A stretch of 64,000 nt of DNA from CAZJHX01 sp964545715 (GTDB lineage: Bacteria; Myxococcota_A; UBA9042; GCA-2863065), in the NCBI GenBank assembly GCA_964545715.1, contig CAZJHX010000027.1:1-64000 (forward strand). The letters run 5' to 3'. The notes under the pieces are model-generated. The model was not told the origin of the DNA. It worked only from the letters and a program-made list of their open reading frames with translations, and did not search any database. Position 1 is the stretch's first letter. The number at the start of each line of letters is the position of its first letter. Below are positions 14,865-22,675 of this stretch, piece by piece. Position numbers and translations under genes: made by a program.

Positions 14865-15761
14865 TTGCTACTTCGGGTTTTGCATGGCACGGTTTACACC
14901 GTGATTGCTGCGCTGACCATCGTGGGTGCGCTCGCTGTCGCGCCTCCACCGCGCTCGCCTGAGGTGACTGCGCGGGTTGCCGTTGTCGCCGATATGGCGT
15001 CCGGCGAGCTCCTCTTCGAGAAGGGCGACGCGCGACCGCACGCCATCGCCTCCCTCACAAAGCTGCTGGCGCTGCGCGTGATCTGGAAGCACAACCTGGA
15101 CCTCGCGGGCAGCACCACCATGATCAAAACCGACTACCTGCTGACCAAGGGCGGGGCCCGCAGCAGGCTGCGGACGGGCCATGCGTATCGGCACGAGGAC
15201 CTGGTGCATGCGGCGCTGCTGGGCAGCGATAACCGCGCCGTCGTGGCGCTGGGGCGTGGTGTCGGGCTGGACGCGAAGGCGCTGGTGGCGGCGATGAACG
15301 ACGAGGCCAAGGCGCTGGGACTGCAGCACACGAAGTTCATCGATCCCACGGGCATCGATCATGGCAATCAGGCCACGGCGGCGGAGGTCGTGGCGATGCT
15401 GCGAGCGGTCTCGGACATCCCGGCGCTGGCGGCGGTGACGCGCAAGAAGACCTGGCAGACCGGCGCTCTGGAGCGCTCGGGTCGACCGCTGGCGTATCGC
15501 AATACAAACCTGCTGGTTCACCACGAGACAAGGAAAGTGCTGGTCGGCAAGACCGGGTTCAACTCGGCCGCCGGCTGGTGCGTCGCCAGCGTGATTCAGC
15601 TGCGCAACGGACGCCGCGTCGCAATCGCGGTGATCGGCTCGTCCGGCAAGTACATGCGCTTCCGCGACGCGCGCAAGCTGGAGTCCTGGGCCGCGCGCCA
15701 GCCGTATGCGCCGGTCAAGGCCGCCGTCGATCCGGCTGCCTCGCCGCGGGTTCAGCACTGA
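14865..15761 (+). CDS. PBP7-like serine D,D-peptidase (S11 family)
   Basis: About 298 residues. It has an N-terminal hydrophobic signal (TVIAALTIVGALAV), then all three penicillin-binding motifs: SLTK with the nucleophilic Ser (about 63), SDN (about 121) and KTG (about 229). The compact size without an extra C-terminal domain resembles PBP7/PbpG, a periplasmic D-alanyl-D-alanine endopeptidase acting on peptidoglycan cross-links. The start is uncertain: TTG codons at 14865 and 14880 and a GTG at 14901 are all possible, and no ATG is in frame. Confidence 0.9.
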   Translation: MLLRVLHGTVYTVIAALTIVGALAVAPPPRSPEVTARVAVVADMASGELLFEKGDARPHAIASLTKLLALRVIWKHNLDLAGSTTMIKTDYLLTKGGARSRLRTGHAYRHEDLVHAALLGSDNRAVVALGRGVGLDAKALVAAMNDEAKALGLQHTKFIDPTGIDHGNQATAAEVVAMLRAVSDIPALAAVTRKKTWQTGALERSGRPLAYRNTNLLVHHETRKVLVGKTGFNSAAGWCVASVIQLRNGRRVAIAVIGSSGKYMRFRDARKLESWAARQPYAPVKAAVDPAASPRVQH

Positions 15762-15772
15762 CACACCGCCCT

Positions 15773-16906
15773 GTGGCTGCCATCGTCGCCGTCGATTTGA
15801 CGCCGCTGTGCAGCGGCTCCCGCTTTCGAGGCATAGGCACCTATGCCTTTGACCTGGCGACCGCGATGGCCGCCGCGCCGCCGGATGACATGGACCTGCG
15901 GTTTCTGGTCGGTGGGGTCGCCGACTACGAGCTGTGGCCGGTGGAACGGGCGCTGGATCGGCTGGCCGTGATCGACGCGTGCGGCGGCGACGAGCAGGTC
16001 AGCTACCAGCGCTACTATCACGCCAAACGCACGACGATGCGCCGCTTTCTGGACGACCGGGGTGTGGCTCTGTACCACGCGACCGATCCCAAGGGGACGA
16101 CGCGCGACGGCGCTTACCGGACCGTCATCACCGCTCATGACCTCATCGGGCTGGTGATGGGCTATCCGTATCGCCTCATGCCTGCGTTTATGAGCCGCGC
16201 GATGGAGCGCCGGCGTTACGGTGGCCACGACCACGTCATCTCGATCTCTGAGTGGACCAAACGCGACCTGCAGGCGCACCTGGGGCTGACGACGGCGCCG
16301 ATCTCGGTCGTGCACCACGGTGTGGACGCACGGTTTCGTGTGGATGAGGCCGCGCCTGCCCCACAGCGTCCGTACTTTCTATATGTCGGTGGCTTTGACG
16401 TGCGCAAGCAGGTGCCGCAGCTGATCGAGGCGTTCGGTCGCGTCAAGGATCGGGTCGCCGAGGACCTGGTCATCACGGGGCGGCCGAAGGGCGGCCACAA
16501 GACGGCCATCGAGCAGGCGGCCGTGCGCGCGGGTCTGGGCGACCGGCTGAAGCTGCCCGGGTTTGTGCCGGTGGACCAGCTGCCGGGGCTGTATGGCGGC
16601 GCGACGGCACATCTTCTGCCCACGCTGTACGAGGGCTTCGGCATGACCGCGCTGGAGGCGATGGCGTCCGGGTGTCCCGTTCTGACGCTGAACGCCAGCT
16701 GTGTTCCGGAGATCTGCGGCGACGCTGCCGAATATGCAGAGCCCGGCGACTGGACCGCCTACGACGCTGCCATGGTCAGGGTCTCTACCGACGAGCCGTA
16801 CCGCGAGGGGCTGCGTACTCGCGGACTCGCCCGAGCGGCGACGTTTACCTGGGCTCGCGCAGCCGAACAGACGCTTCAGGTCTATCGCGCCGCATTGGCG
16901 CGGTAG
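15773..16906 (+). CDS. Glycosyltransferase family 4 protein
   Basis: 377-residue GT-B enzyme from a GTG at 15773. The N-terminal acceptor domain contains GSRFRGIGTYAFDL. The C-terminal nucleotide-sugar domain begins with PYFLYVGGFDVRKQ and holds the E-x7-E-type motif in LYEGFGMTALEAMASGCPV. Similar enzymes (mannosyl- or glucosyltransferases) extend lipopolysaccharide or exopolysaccharide. It is closely packed after the PBP7-like gene (11-base gap) and related to the enzyme at 47943-49079. Confidence 0.88.
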   Translation: MAAIVAVDLTPLCSGSRFRGIGTYAFDLATAMAAAPPDDMDLRFLVGGVADYELWPVERALDRLAVIDACGGDEQVSYQRYYHAKRTTMRRFLDDRGVALYHATDPKGTTRDGAYRTVITAHDLIGLVMGYPYRLMPAFMSRAMERRRYGGHDHVISISEWTKRDLQAHLGLTTAPISVVHHGVDARFRVDEAAPAPQRPYFLYVGGFDVRKQVPQLIEAFGRVKDRVAEDLVITGRPKGGHKTAIEQAAVRAGLGDRLKLPGFVPVDQLPGLYGGATAHLLPTLYEGFGMTALEAMASGCPVLTLNASCVPEICGDAAEYAEPGDWTAYDAAMVRVSTDEPYREGLRTRGLARAATFTWARAAEQTLQVYRAALAR

Positions 16907-16912
16907 TAGACT
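16907..16912 (+). promoter_or_regulatory. Candidate -10 hexamer, lipoprotein gene
   Basis: TAGACT, overlapping the end of the glycosyltransferase stop region, 6 nt before the ATG at 16919. Confidence 0.4.
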
Positions 16913-16918
16913 GCCGCC

Positions 16919-17734
16919 ATGGAACGACTCATGGCTTTGATTCTGGTGGGAGCGCTGACGTGGTGCGGGTGCGGCGACTCGGATGACACGGATTCTGAGC
17001 CCGCCGCCAACGACGCCGTAAACGAGCCCGAGGTGGGCGACACCTCAGACGCTGATGCGCCGCCTGACACGGCCGACGACTCCGCCGGGTGTCTGGAGAT
17101 CACCCCAACCGACGTGAAGTTCGGTGGGGTGGTCGTGGGCGATACCGCGGCCGAGACCGTGACGCTGACCGCGTGCGGCGAGAACCCGCTGGAGCTTGCA
17201 AGCGCCGAGTTTTCCGCCGGCGCGAGCGCGGCCCTCTCCCTGGAGGCGCCGGCGTTGCCCGCGACGTTGCAGCCCGGTGAGTCGGTCGAGCTGAAGGTGA
17301 CGTTTGCGCCTACCGCTATCTCCGGCACCCAGCCCGGCAGCGGCCAGCCCATCTTCGAGTCCGCTGAGCTGGCCATCACGTCCAACGCCCCCGACTCCCC
17401 GGCAACCGTCGCCGTCAGCGGACTGGGCGCCTGTAAGGACCTGATCACGGCGGCCGCGGTCATCGAAGAGGGCACCGAGGTTGAGGTCGGCACCATCCTG
17501 CACCTGTCTGACGCCTCCAGCCCAAGCTGCTCCGGTGCGCCGGCCAAAGCCTGGAAGTGGACCGTGAGCGCCCCTGCCGGCGCCAACAAGTTCTTCAAGC
17601 CCGATGACCAGTCCGCAGAGGTGACATTTGAGGTGGACGCCCCGGGCCAGTACGACTTTGGGTTGGTTGTGACCGACGAAAACGACTTCAACGCCCCGGT
17701 GCCGTGGACGGCGACGGTGACTGCCAGTCAGTGA
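16919..17734 (+). CDS. Lipoprotein with ASH / choice-of-anchor-D-like domain
   Basis: 271 residues. An N-terminal hydrophobic stretch is followed by Cys residues in TWCGCGD and an acidic linker (about 20-55), as in the other lipoproteins here. Residues about 58-165 show the ASH-type pattern ITPTDVKFGGVVVGDTAAET and FAPTA...ITSNAPDSPATVAVSG. The end (about 205-271) resembles a PKD or Ig-like beta-sandwich (YDFGLVVTDENDF). It probably sits on the periplasmic or outer face as a binding or scaffolding protein. The exact lipidated Cys is not certain. Confidence 0.75.
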   Translation: MERLMALILVGALTWCGCGDSDDTDSEPAANDAVNEPEVGDTSDADAPPDTADDSAGCLEITPTDVKFGGVVVGDTAAETVTLTACGENPLELASAEFSAGASAALSLEAPALPATLQPGESVELKVTFAPTAISGTQPGSGQPIFESAELAITSNAPDSPATVAVSGLGACKDLITAAAVIEEGTEVEVGTILHLSDASSPSCSGAPAKAWKWTVSAPAGANKFFKPDDQSAEVTFEVDAPGQYDFGLVVTDENDFNAPVPWTATVTASQ

Positions 17735-17742
17735 AAGTCTGA

Positions 17743-17748
17743 TATGCT
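17743..17748 (+). promoter_or_regulatory. Candidate -10 hexamer, selenoperoxiredoxin gene
   Basis: TATGCT, 6 nt before the ATG at 17755, with no Shine-Dalgarno. It suggests a separate leaderless transcript for the peroxiredoxin. Confidence 0.45.
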
Positions 17749-17754
17749 CGCGCG

Positions 17755-18195
17755 ATGGCATTTCTGAAGAAGGGCGATGCAGCCCCGGATTTCGATCTTG
17801 GCGACGGCCGACGCGCCTCTGAGGTGTGGGCCGACAAGCACCTGGTGCTGTACTTCTTCCCCAAAGCCTTCACCCCTGGGTGAAACCTGGAGACGCGCGG
17901 GTTCCGCGTGGCATATCCCGACTTCGTGGCCGCCGGCGCCGAGGTCTTTGGCGTCAGTCCGGACAGCGCCGAGACGCTGAAGAAATACGCGGCCGCCAAG
18001 GAGACGCCCTTCGGCTTTGTCTCGGACACGGATCGGGCGGTGTCCAAGCTCTTCCAAACCGGCAAGCCGGGTCGCCAGACGCGCGTGACCTACGTGGTCG
18101 GCCGCGGCGGCACCATCGCGGCTGCGATGCACCACGAGATACTGATCCCCAAGCACATCTCCAGTGCGCTGAACACGGTGAAGTCGCTCGGCTGA
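17755..18195 (+). CDS. Predicted selenocysteine-containing peroxiredoxin (Bcp/AhpC-TSA type)
   Basis: 146 residues if TGA at 17881-17883 is read as selenocysteine (residue 43). The frame runs from ATG 17755 through PDFDLGDGRRAS and YFFPKAFTPG, meets TGA exactly where peroxiredoxins have the peroxidatic Cys (FTPGC), and continues with NLETRGFR, where the conserved Arg sits, and FGVSPDSAETLKKYA to a normal stop. Both halves match the family without gap or frame change. The predicted role is reduction of peroxides by a selenolate. A SECIS-like hairpin follows the TGA. Sec-type peroxiredoxins are known. No sel genes lie in the window. A Cys-to-stop mutation or sequencing error is the alternative. 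Confidence 0.85.
17894..17910 (+). promoter_or_regulatory. Predicted bacterial SECIS hairpin
   Basis: A 7-bp stem (17894-17900 with 17904-17910, one G-U pair) closes a GTT triloop at 17901-17903, inside the coding region just after the TGA. The apical G is 18 nt beyond the end of the TGA, within the short distance usual for bacterial SECIS elements, and a G at the start of the loop is the conserved feature for SelB binding. Confidence 0.65.
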
Positions 18196-19095
18196 TCAGG
18201 GACGCGCCTGGCGCCAGAAGCGGTCGGCGGTGGCGCGTAGATAGGCGTCGATGCTCTCCAGATCGTCTGTGGCGAACCAGGCCTCATCCGCGTGCTGCAC
18301 GTTTTCGTTGATCATCAGCTCGCACCCCAGCAGCTTGGCCTCGATGACCAGGCGCGGGCAGGTGTCGCCGCCGGGAGGCAGGCTGACCAGTCCGTGCGCG
18401 CCGGCCAGCAGCTCGAGCGCGGCGTCCGGCGTGAGCCCGTGCAGCTCGGTGTGGGGGACGCCGCGGTCTTTGCACCACGCGATGGCGGGTTCGCGGCCCT
18501 TGATCCACGACGGGGAGCCCGGGACGACCCAGTGGTCCGACTTGGACGTGTTCTTGAGCGCCTGGATGCGGTCCAGCGCGCTGTGCTCAAACACCGACGA
18601 CAGCGTCGTGCATCGCTCGGGATCCAGGTCCAGGCGGTGCACGTGAATGTCGCGCTGCTTGTCCGACATGAAGAACACCCGGCGGGCTGCGTTCAAAAAT
18701 CCGGCGACACGGCGGCCCCGAGCTGTGCGCTCGCACTGGCAGTCGCGTCCCTTGCGGTATCGATGCAGCTCCGGGCTGCGGTGTTTGCAGAAGATGTAGT
18801 CGAACGCGATCACGACATAGTCGACGGTGCTGTCGGTGACGGCGCGCATGGCGAAGCGGTTGAGGCGGTTGTGGTTTCCAAAGACCCACAGCCGATCCGC
18901 GTAGGCCGCCAACGCGCGCTTGCCCACATCTTTTGACCTGAGAGCGACGTGTGGTGACGGACCGGCCCGCATGAGGGTCTGCAGGCTCAGCTCGGCGCCG
19001 CCGTTGCGGTCGGGCGCGTAGAAGTCGCTGACGTAGACCACGGCCGGGGTCACGTCTTCGGCGCCCGTGCGGCCCATTGGGACGAGCAGGCTCAT
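18196..19095 (-). CDS. Glycosyltransferase-like protein
   Basis: 299 residues. It starts with a GT-B-like N-terminal strand and loop (VVYVSDFYAPDRNGGAELS) and ends with a donor-domain-like stretch (LLAGAHGLVSLPPGGDTCPRL then VIEAKLLGCELMIN). The usual E-x7-E is incomplete, so activity is less certain than for its neighbour. Its start overlaps the end of the preceding glycosyltransferase gene by four bases, so it is the last gene of the lgt-led operon. It converges on the selenoperoxiredoxin gene with directly adjoining stop codons. Confidence 0.7.
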   Translation of the reverse strand: MSLLVPMGRTGAEDVTPAVVYVSDFYAPDRNGGAELSLQTLMRAGPSPHVALRSKDVGKRALAAYADRLWVFGNHNRLNRFAMRAVTDSTVDYVVIAFDYIFCKHRSPELHRYRKGRDCQCERTARGRRVAGFLNAARRVFFMSDKQRDIHVHRLDLDPERCTTLSSVFEHSALDRIQALKNTSKSDHWVVPGSPSWIKGREPAIAWCKDRGVPHTELHGLTPDAALELLAGAHGLVSLPPGGDTCPRLVIEAKLLGCELMINENVQHADEAWFATDDLESIDAYLRATADRFWRQARP

Positions 19096-20279
19096 GGCGC
19101 ATCCGTGGGGGGATCGTCGCGCCGCCCGGCCGCGTATTCGATGGCGTGGCGGATGCGCGGCAGGATGTCGGCCCAGCGGTAGTGCTCGCGGACGTAGGCG
19201 GCGCCCAGCCGGCCCAGCGAGCGCGCCTTTTCCGGGGCGTCCAGCAGCTGATTCATGGCGTCCGCAAACTCGTCATAGCCTGTGTAGGTCAGGCCGCCTC
19301 CGCTGCGGGACACGTGGCCGGCCAACACATCGCAGCCCTGATTGACCAGGGCCGGGGCGCCCACGCTCCACGCCTCCAGCAGAACCACCGACAGGCTCTC
19401 GTATTTGGAGGGCATGACAAAGACGCGTGCGCGCCGCAGCCAGCGCCACTTTTCGGCCTCGGGCACAAAGCCCGGGGCCAGGATCCGCGGGTGCTTTGGG
19501 ATGGCCCGATAGGCCTTGCCGACCAGGATCAGGCGCGCCTTTGGCCGTGTCGACGCGTATCGCTTGAAGTGTGAGAACAGGTCGCCGACTTTCTTGTTGG
19601 AGATGCGACCGATGAAGACGATGTCCTCGTGCTTGTCCGCTGGCTCAGGCTCCCCCTGCGGTGGATCGTCGATGCCCACGCCGGCCAGAATCGACGGGAC
19701 CGACGCGTTGTCGGCGACACGCTGTACCAGGGCCCGCTCCTCTTCAGTGTTGTAGAGGATGACCCGTGGCGCCCGGAACATGGGGCCGAACACAGGGAGA
19801 TGCAGCTCGGGCTCGTCGTGCGCCGTTGGGATGAGCACCGCTCGGTCCGCCACCTTGGGCAGGCCCACTACCGTCGGGTGGTACAGGTACGTGAAGAAGA
19901 CAAATGCGTCGTAATCGCGGCCGTGCTCCTCCAGGTGCTGCATCAGGCCGGGACAGCGCGGTCCGTGCGCATCGACCCAGTCGCGTTGCTGCGCTGCGGA
20001 GGGCGAGCCCAGCCGGTTGCGTGCGACGTGCAGTCCATACTTGATGCCCAGCGGACCGCGGTCCGAGTCCGTGGCAAACCGCGTCACCGCCAGGCCCTTG
20101 TGCTCGTCATCGCCCACCGGGAAGTGGTTCTGGTGCCACTTGCCGGCGTGCAGCACCGTGGAGGTCAGGATCCGGACGTTGTCCTGCTCTGCAATGCGCC
20201 GCGCGACCTGGGCGCAATGCCACTCGGCGCCGCCCTCCACGCCGGGTCCGAAGCGCTGCACGACAAAAGCCACCTTCAT
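19092..20279 (-). CDS. Glycosyltransferase family 4 protein
   Basis: 395-residue GT-B glycosyltransferase. The N-terminus MKVAFVVQRFGPGVEGGAEW has the GGAE acceptor-domain loop. The donor domain shows DIVFIGRISNKKVG (about 218) and VFVMPSKYESLSVVLLEAWS (about 300) with the E-x7-E catalytic pattern, then APALVNQGCDVL. The sugar and acceptor are unknown. It is coupled by 4-base overlaps to genes on both sides, an alkaline-phosphatase-superfamily membrane enzyme upstream and a glycosyltransferase-like gene downstream. Confidence 0.88.
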   Translation of the reverse strand: MKVAFVVQRFGPGVEGGAEWHCAQVARRIAEQDNVRILTSTVLHAGKWHQNHFPVGDDEHKGLAVTRFATDSDRGPLGIKYGLHVARNRLGSPSAAQQRDWVDAHGPRCPGLMQHLEEHGRDYDAFVFFTYLYHPTVVGLPKVADRAVLIPTAHDEPELHLPVFGPMFRAPRVILYNTEEERALVQRVADNASVPSILAGVGIDDPPQGEPEPADKHEDIVFIGRISNKKVGDLFSHFKRYASTRPKARLILVGKAYRAIPKHPRILAPGFVPEAEKWRWLRRARVFVMPSKYESLSVVLLEAWSVGAPALVNQGCDVLAGHVSRSGGGLTYTGYDEFADAMNQLLDAPEKARSLGRLGAAYVREHYRWADILPRIRHAIEYAAGRRDDPPTDAP

Positions 20280-22675
20280 GGGGCGGCGACCCTTCGCCGG
20301 TCGGCGATGATCCGCCACACGGCGATGACGATCGCGCCCAGCCACAACAGCAGCCCCATCACGCTCCAGCCCATGATCTCCTGGATGAGCAGGTCCGAGC
20401 TCTTCTCGACCTCGACAAGCTGCACACCCAACGTCTGAAGCGCCTGCGCCAGGATCTTGAAGCCGCACGCGATGACCACCCACGGCGCCAGCTGCAGCAG
20501 CCGCTCCGCCCCGACGGCAAACGCGGCCGTGAGCAGTACGACGATCAGCGCCAGGAAATACCGAATGCCGACCAGGGTGGCGACCGCGCGCGCCAGCTCG
20601 GCCTCCACCTGGATGCTGTCGGCGATCCAGTGCAGCGCAAAGTCCATGCGCATGTTCTTTACGTAGAAGCCGTCCAGCGTGGACCACCCCAAAACGAACC
20701 CGATGCCCACGATCAGCGCCACCTGCCAGGCCGTCCGATACGGGTCCTCGGCGCTCTCCAGCAGCTGCAGGCCGCCGGTCAGCGACAGCACGAGGACGGC
20801 AAAGCCGCCGACTCGATAGCCCTCGTAGTCGAAGAAGGTCAGCATCAGCGCGCCGTCGATGAGCAGCAGAATCACACCCGCGATCGCCGACGTGCGCTTG
20901 CGACGGGCCCAGAGCAGTCCCGCCAGCCCCAACAACACCACCGACGCCGTGACCTGCGCAGCCGCCGGCCAGCCCATGAGCCGGTTTTGGATCTGGTAGT
21001 GCCACACCCAGCCGCCCGCCTCGATCGACATGAACGCCGCGCCGACGCCGAACGCCGCCAGCAGCACCCACTGCATGCGGTCCAGCGGCCAGCAGAGCGC
21101 CCCAATTGCCAGCGCTGCCGCCGGAAACAGCAGGTGGCTGACGTTTTGCGCCACGCCGTAGTAGTAGATGCCCGGCGCCGGCAGCAGCAGCGCCACCGCC
21201 AGCATGAACAAGGTGGCCCGCGCGATGCGAGTGCGCGCGCCCGGCTGTCCGATGCCGCCGCCCAGCGCCAGAGGCACGCCCACAATGCCCGCGAACCAGG
21301 CTCCGATCACCCACGACACGCCGGTTTTGACGTGAAAGAAGCTCACGATGGTCGGGATCAGCAGCCCGCTGACAAACGCGATGACTCCCCACGCTGCCAG
21401 CGGAACGGCGCCGCGCCACCCCATGAGCGCCGGTCGCGACAGCCACGCCTGCACCGGCAGCGTCAGCCACGCCCCCCACGCCGGCAGCAGCCACGCGACC
21501 GCCAGCATCCCGGCCTGTGCGGCCAGGTAGCCCTTCTTGAGCGGGCCGGCGCCGGTCAGCGCACCGGCCAGCGCCGCCGTGATCAGCACCAGGTGCAGCC
21601 ACCACGGCAAAAAGCCCAGCGCGAGCTCGGCCGGTCGACGCAAAAGCGCCTCATGTCGTCGATCCAGCTCCGCTCCCAGCGTCTCGCGCGTCGCATCCCC
21701 GGTGACGCCCCACTCGCGCGCCTGGTCTTTGAGCCACTGCGCCTCGTTCGGGTCGGTCGCCAGCGTGTCCCACTCCAGGTCTCCCTCGTATCCGCCGGGC
21801 AGCTCGATGCCGTGGATACGCGACAGCAGAAACAGCATGCTGGTCTGGTCCAGCGGGACCTCGGCGGCCTTGGCGATGATGGGCCCAACCGCCGCGTACC
21901 ACGCTTTGCGATCGTGGTGCCCCTCGGGGCCGTGGCCATGGTCGCCAAAGACGACCAGCGAGTCGCGCGTGGTGTCCAGGCGCTTGAGCACGTCGCCGAC
22001 AAACGCATCCGCGCGCGTGAAGACCCGGTTGTATTCGGGGGAGCCGGGCGGCTGCGCGTGAGAGACCTTGTCCGTGCCGATGATGTGGATGATCAGCACG
22101 TCGATCTCGCCGGAGTCCAGCCACTCGAACGTGCGCTTGAAGGCCCACGGATCGCGGTCGGGCACCGGGATGCCGAAGTCCTCGTAGTTGCCGCCCGCCA
22201 CGTAGGTGCCGGGGTACAGCTCGGGCAGCGTGTGGTCGCTGATCAGGGCGATGCGCAGCCCACGACGCCGCACGGCGTCCAGCCAGTTGGGGGCGTTGGT
22301 CGCCTGCGCCGAGAAGTTGCTCAACGTGGTCAGAAACGGGGATTGGCGCCCCTCGAACGTCGTCAGCAGACACGGCAGCGTAAACCCGGCGAAGCAGGAC
22401 TTCAGCGGCCCGTGCAGCGCCGTTGTATTGAGCTTGGCCATCTCCGGCATCAGCACCGGATCGGTGGCGTTGGACTCCCGCATGCTGTCCATGATCAGCA
22501 CGACCGTGCGTGCGTCCGCCTGGCCCGTCTTCAGTGGCGCCCGTGTGGCCTCCGGCAGGTCCGGCCCGGTCTCAGCCCCCGCGCGGATGAGCACGTGTGC
22601 GCCCAGTACGACGAGCAGCAGCCCGGATGCGGCGACCGCTCGCAGCGCGCTGAGCCGGCTGGTGTCGGCGCTCAT
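20276..22675 (-). CDS. Polytopic membrane phosphodiesterase / phosphoethanolamine transferase-like protein
   Basis: 799 residues. One N-terminal membrane segment (about 14-30) is followed by an alkaline-phosphatase-superfamily domain (about 55-300) with metal-site motifs VVLIMDSMRESNA, HIIGTDKVSHA and VVFGDHGHGPEGHH. About ten membrane segments (about 345 to the end) complete it. This order (catalytic domain, then many helices) recalls eukaryotic GPI-ethanolamine-phosphate transferases. It may transfer a phospho-group to envelope glycans or lipids. Four-base overlaps on both sides show tight coupling in the operon. The substrate is unknown. Confidence 0.8.
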   Translation of the reverse strand: MSADTSRLSALRAVAASGLLLVVLGAHVLIRAGAETGPDLPEATRAPLKTGQADARTVVLIMDSMRESNATDPVLMPEMAKLNTTALHGPLKSCFAGFTLPCLLTTFEGRQSPFLTTLSNFSAQATNAPNWLDAVRRRGLRIALISDHTLPELYPGTYVAGGNYEDFGIPVPDRDPWAFKRTFEWLDSGEIDVLIIHIIGTDKVSHAQPPGSPEYNRVFTRADAFVGDVLKRLDTTRDSLVVFGDHGHGPEGHHDRKAWYAAVGPIIAKAAEVPLDQTSMLFLLSRIHGIELPGGYEGDLEWDTLATDPNEAQWLKDQAREWGVTGDATRETLGAELDRRHEALLRRPAELALGFLPWWLHLVLITAALAGALTGAGPLKKGYLAAQAGMLAVAWLLPAWGAWLTLPVQAWLSRPALMGWRGAVPLAAWGVIAFVSGLLIPTIVSFFHVKTGVSWVIGAWFAGIVGVPLALGGGIGQPGARTRIARATLFMLAVALLLPAPGIYYYGVAQNVSHLLFPAAALAIGALCWPLDRMQWVLLAAFGVGAAFMSIEAGGWVWHYQIQNRLMGWPAAAQVTASVVLLGLAGLLWARRKRTSAIAGVILLLIDGALMLTFFDYEGYRVGGFAVLVLSLTGGLQLLESAEDPYRTAWQVALIVGIGFVLGWSTLDGFYVKNMRMDFALHWIADSIQVEAELARAVATLVGIRYFLALIVVLLTAAFAVGAERLLQLAPWVVIACGFKILAQALQTLGVQLVEVEKSSDLLIQEIMGWSVMGLLLWLGAIVIAVWRIIADRRRVAAP

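Noticed and set aside
17755..18195. Peroxiredoxin as a pseudogene broken by a nonsense codon
   Set aside because: The TGA is exactly at the peroxidatic Cys position, the frame is otherwise intact, and a SECIS-like hairpin follows, so selenocysteine is the better reading; it remains a testable alternative.
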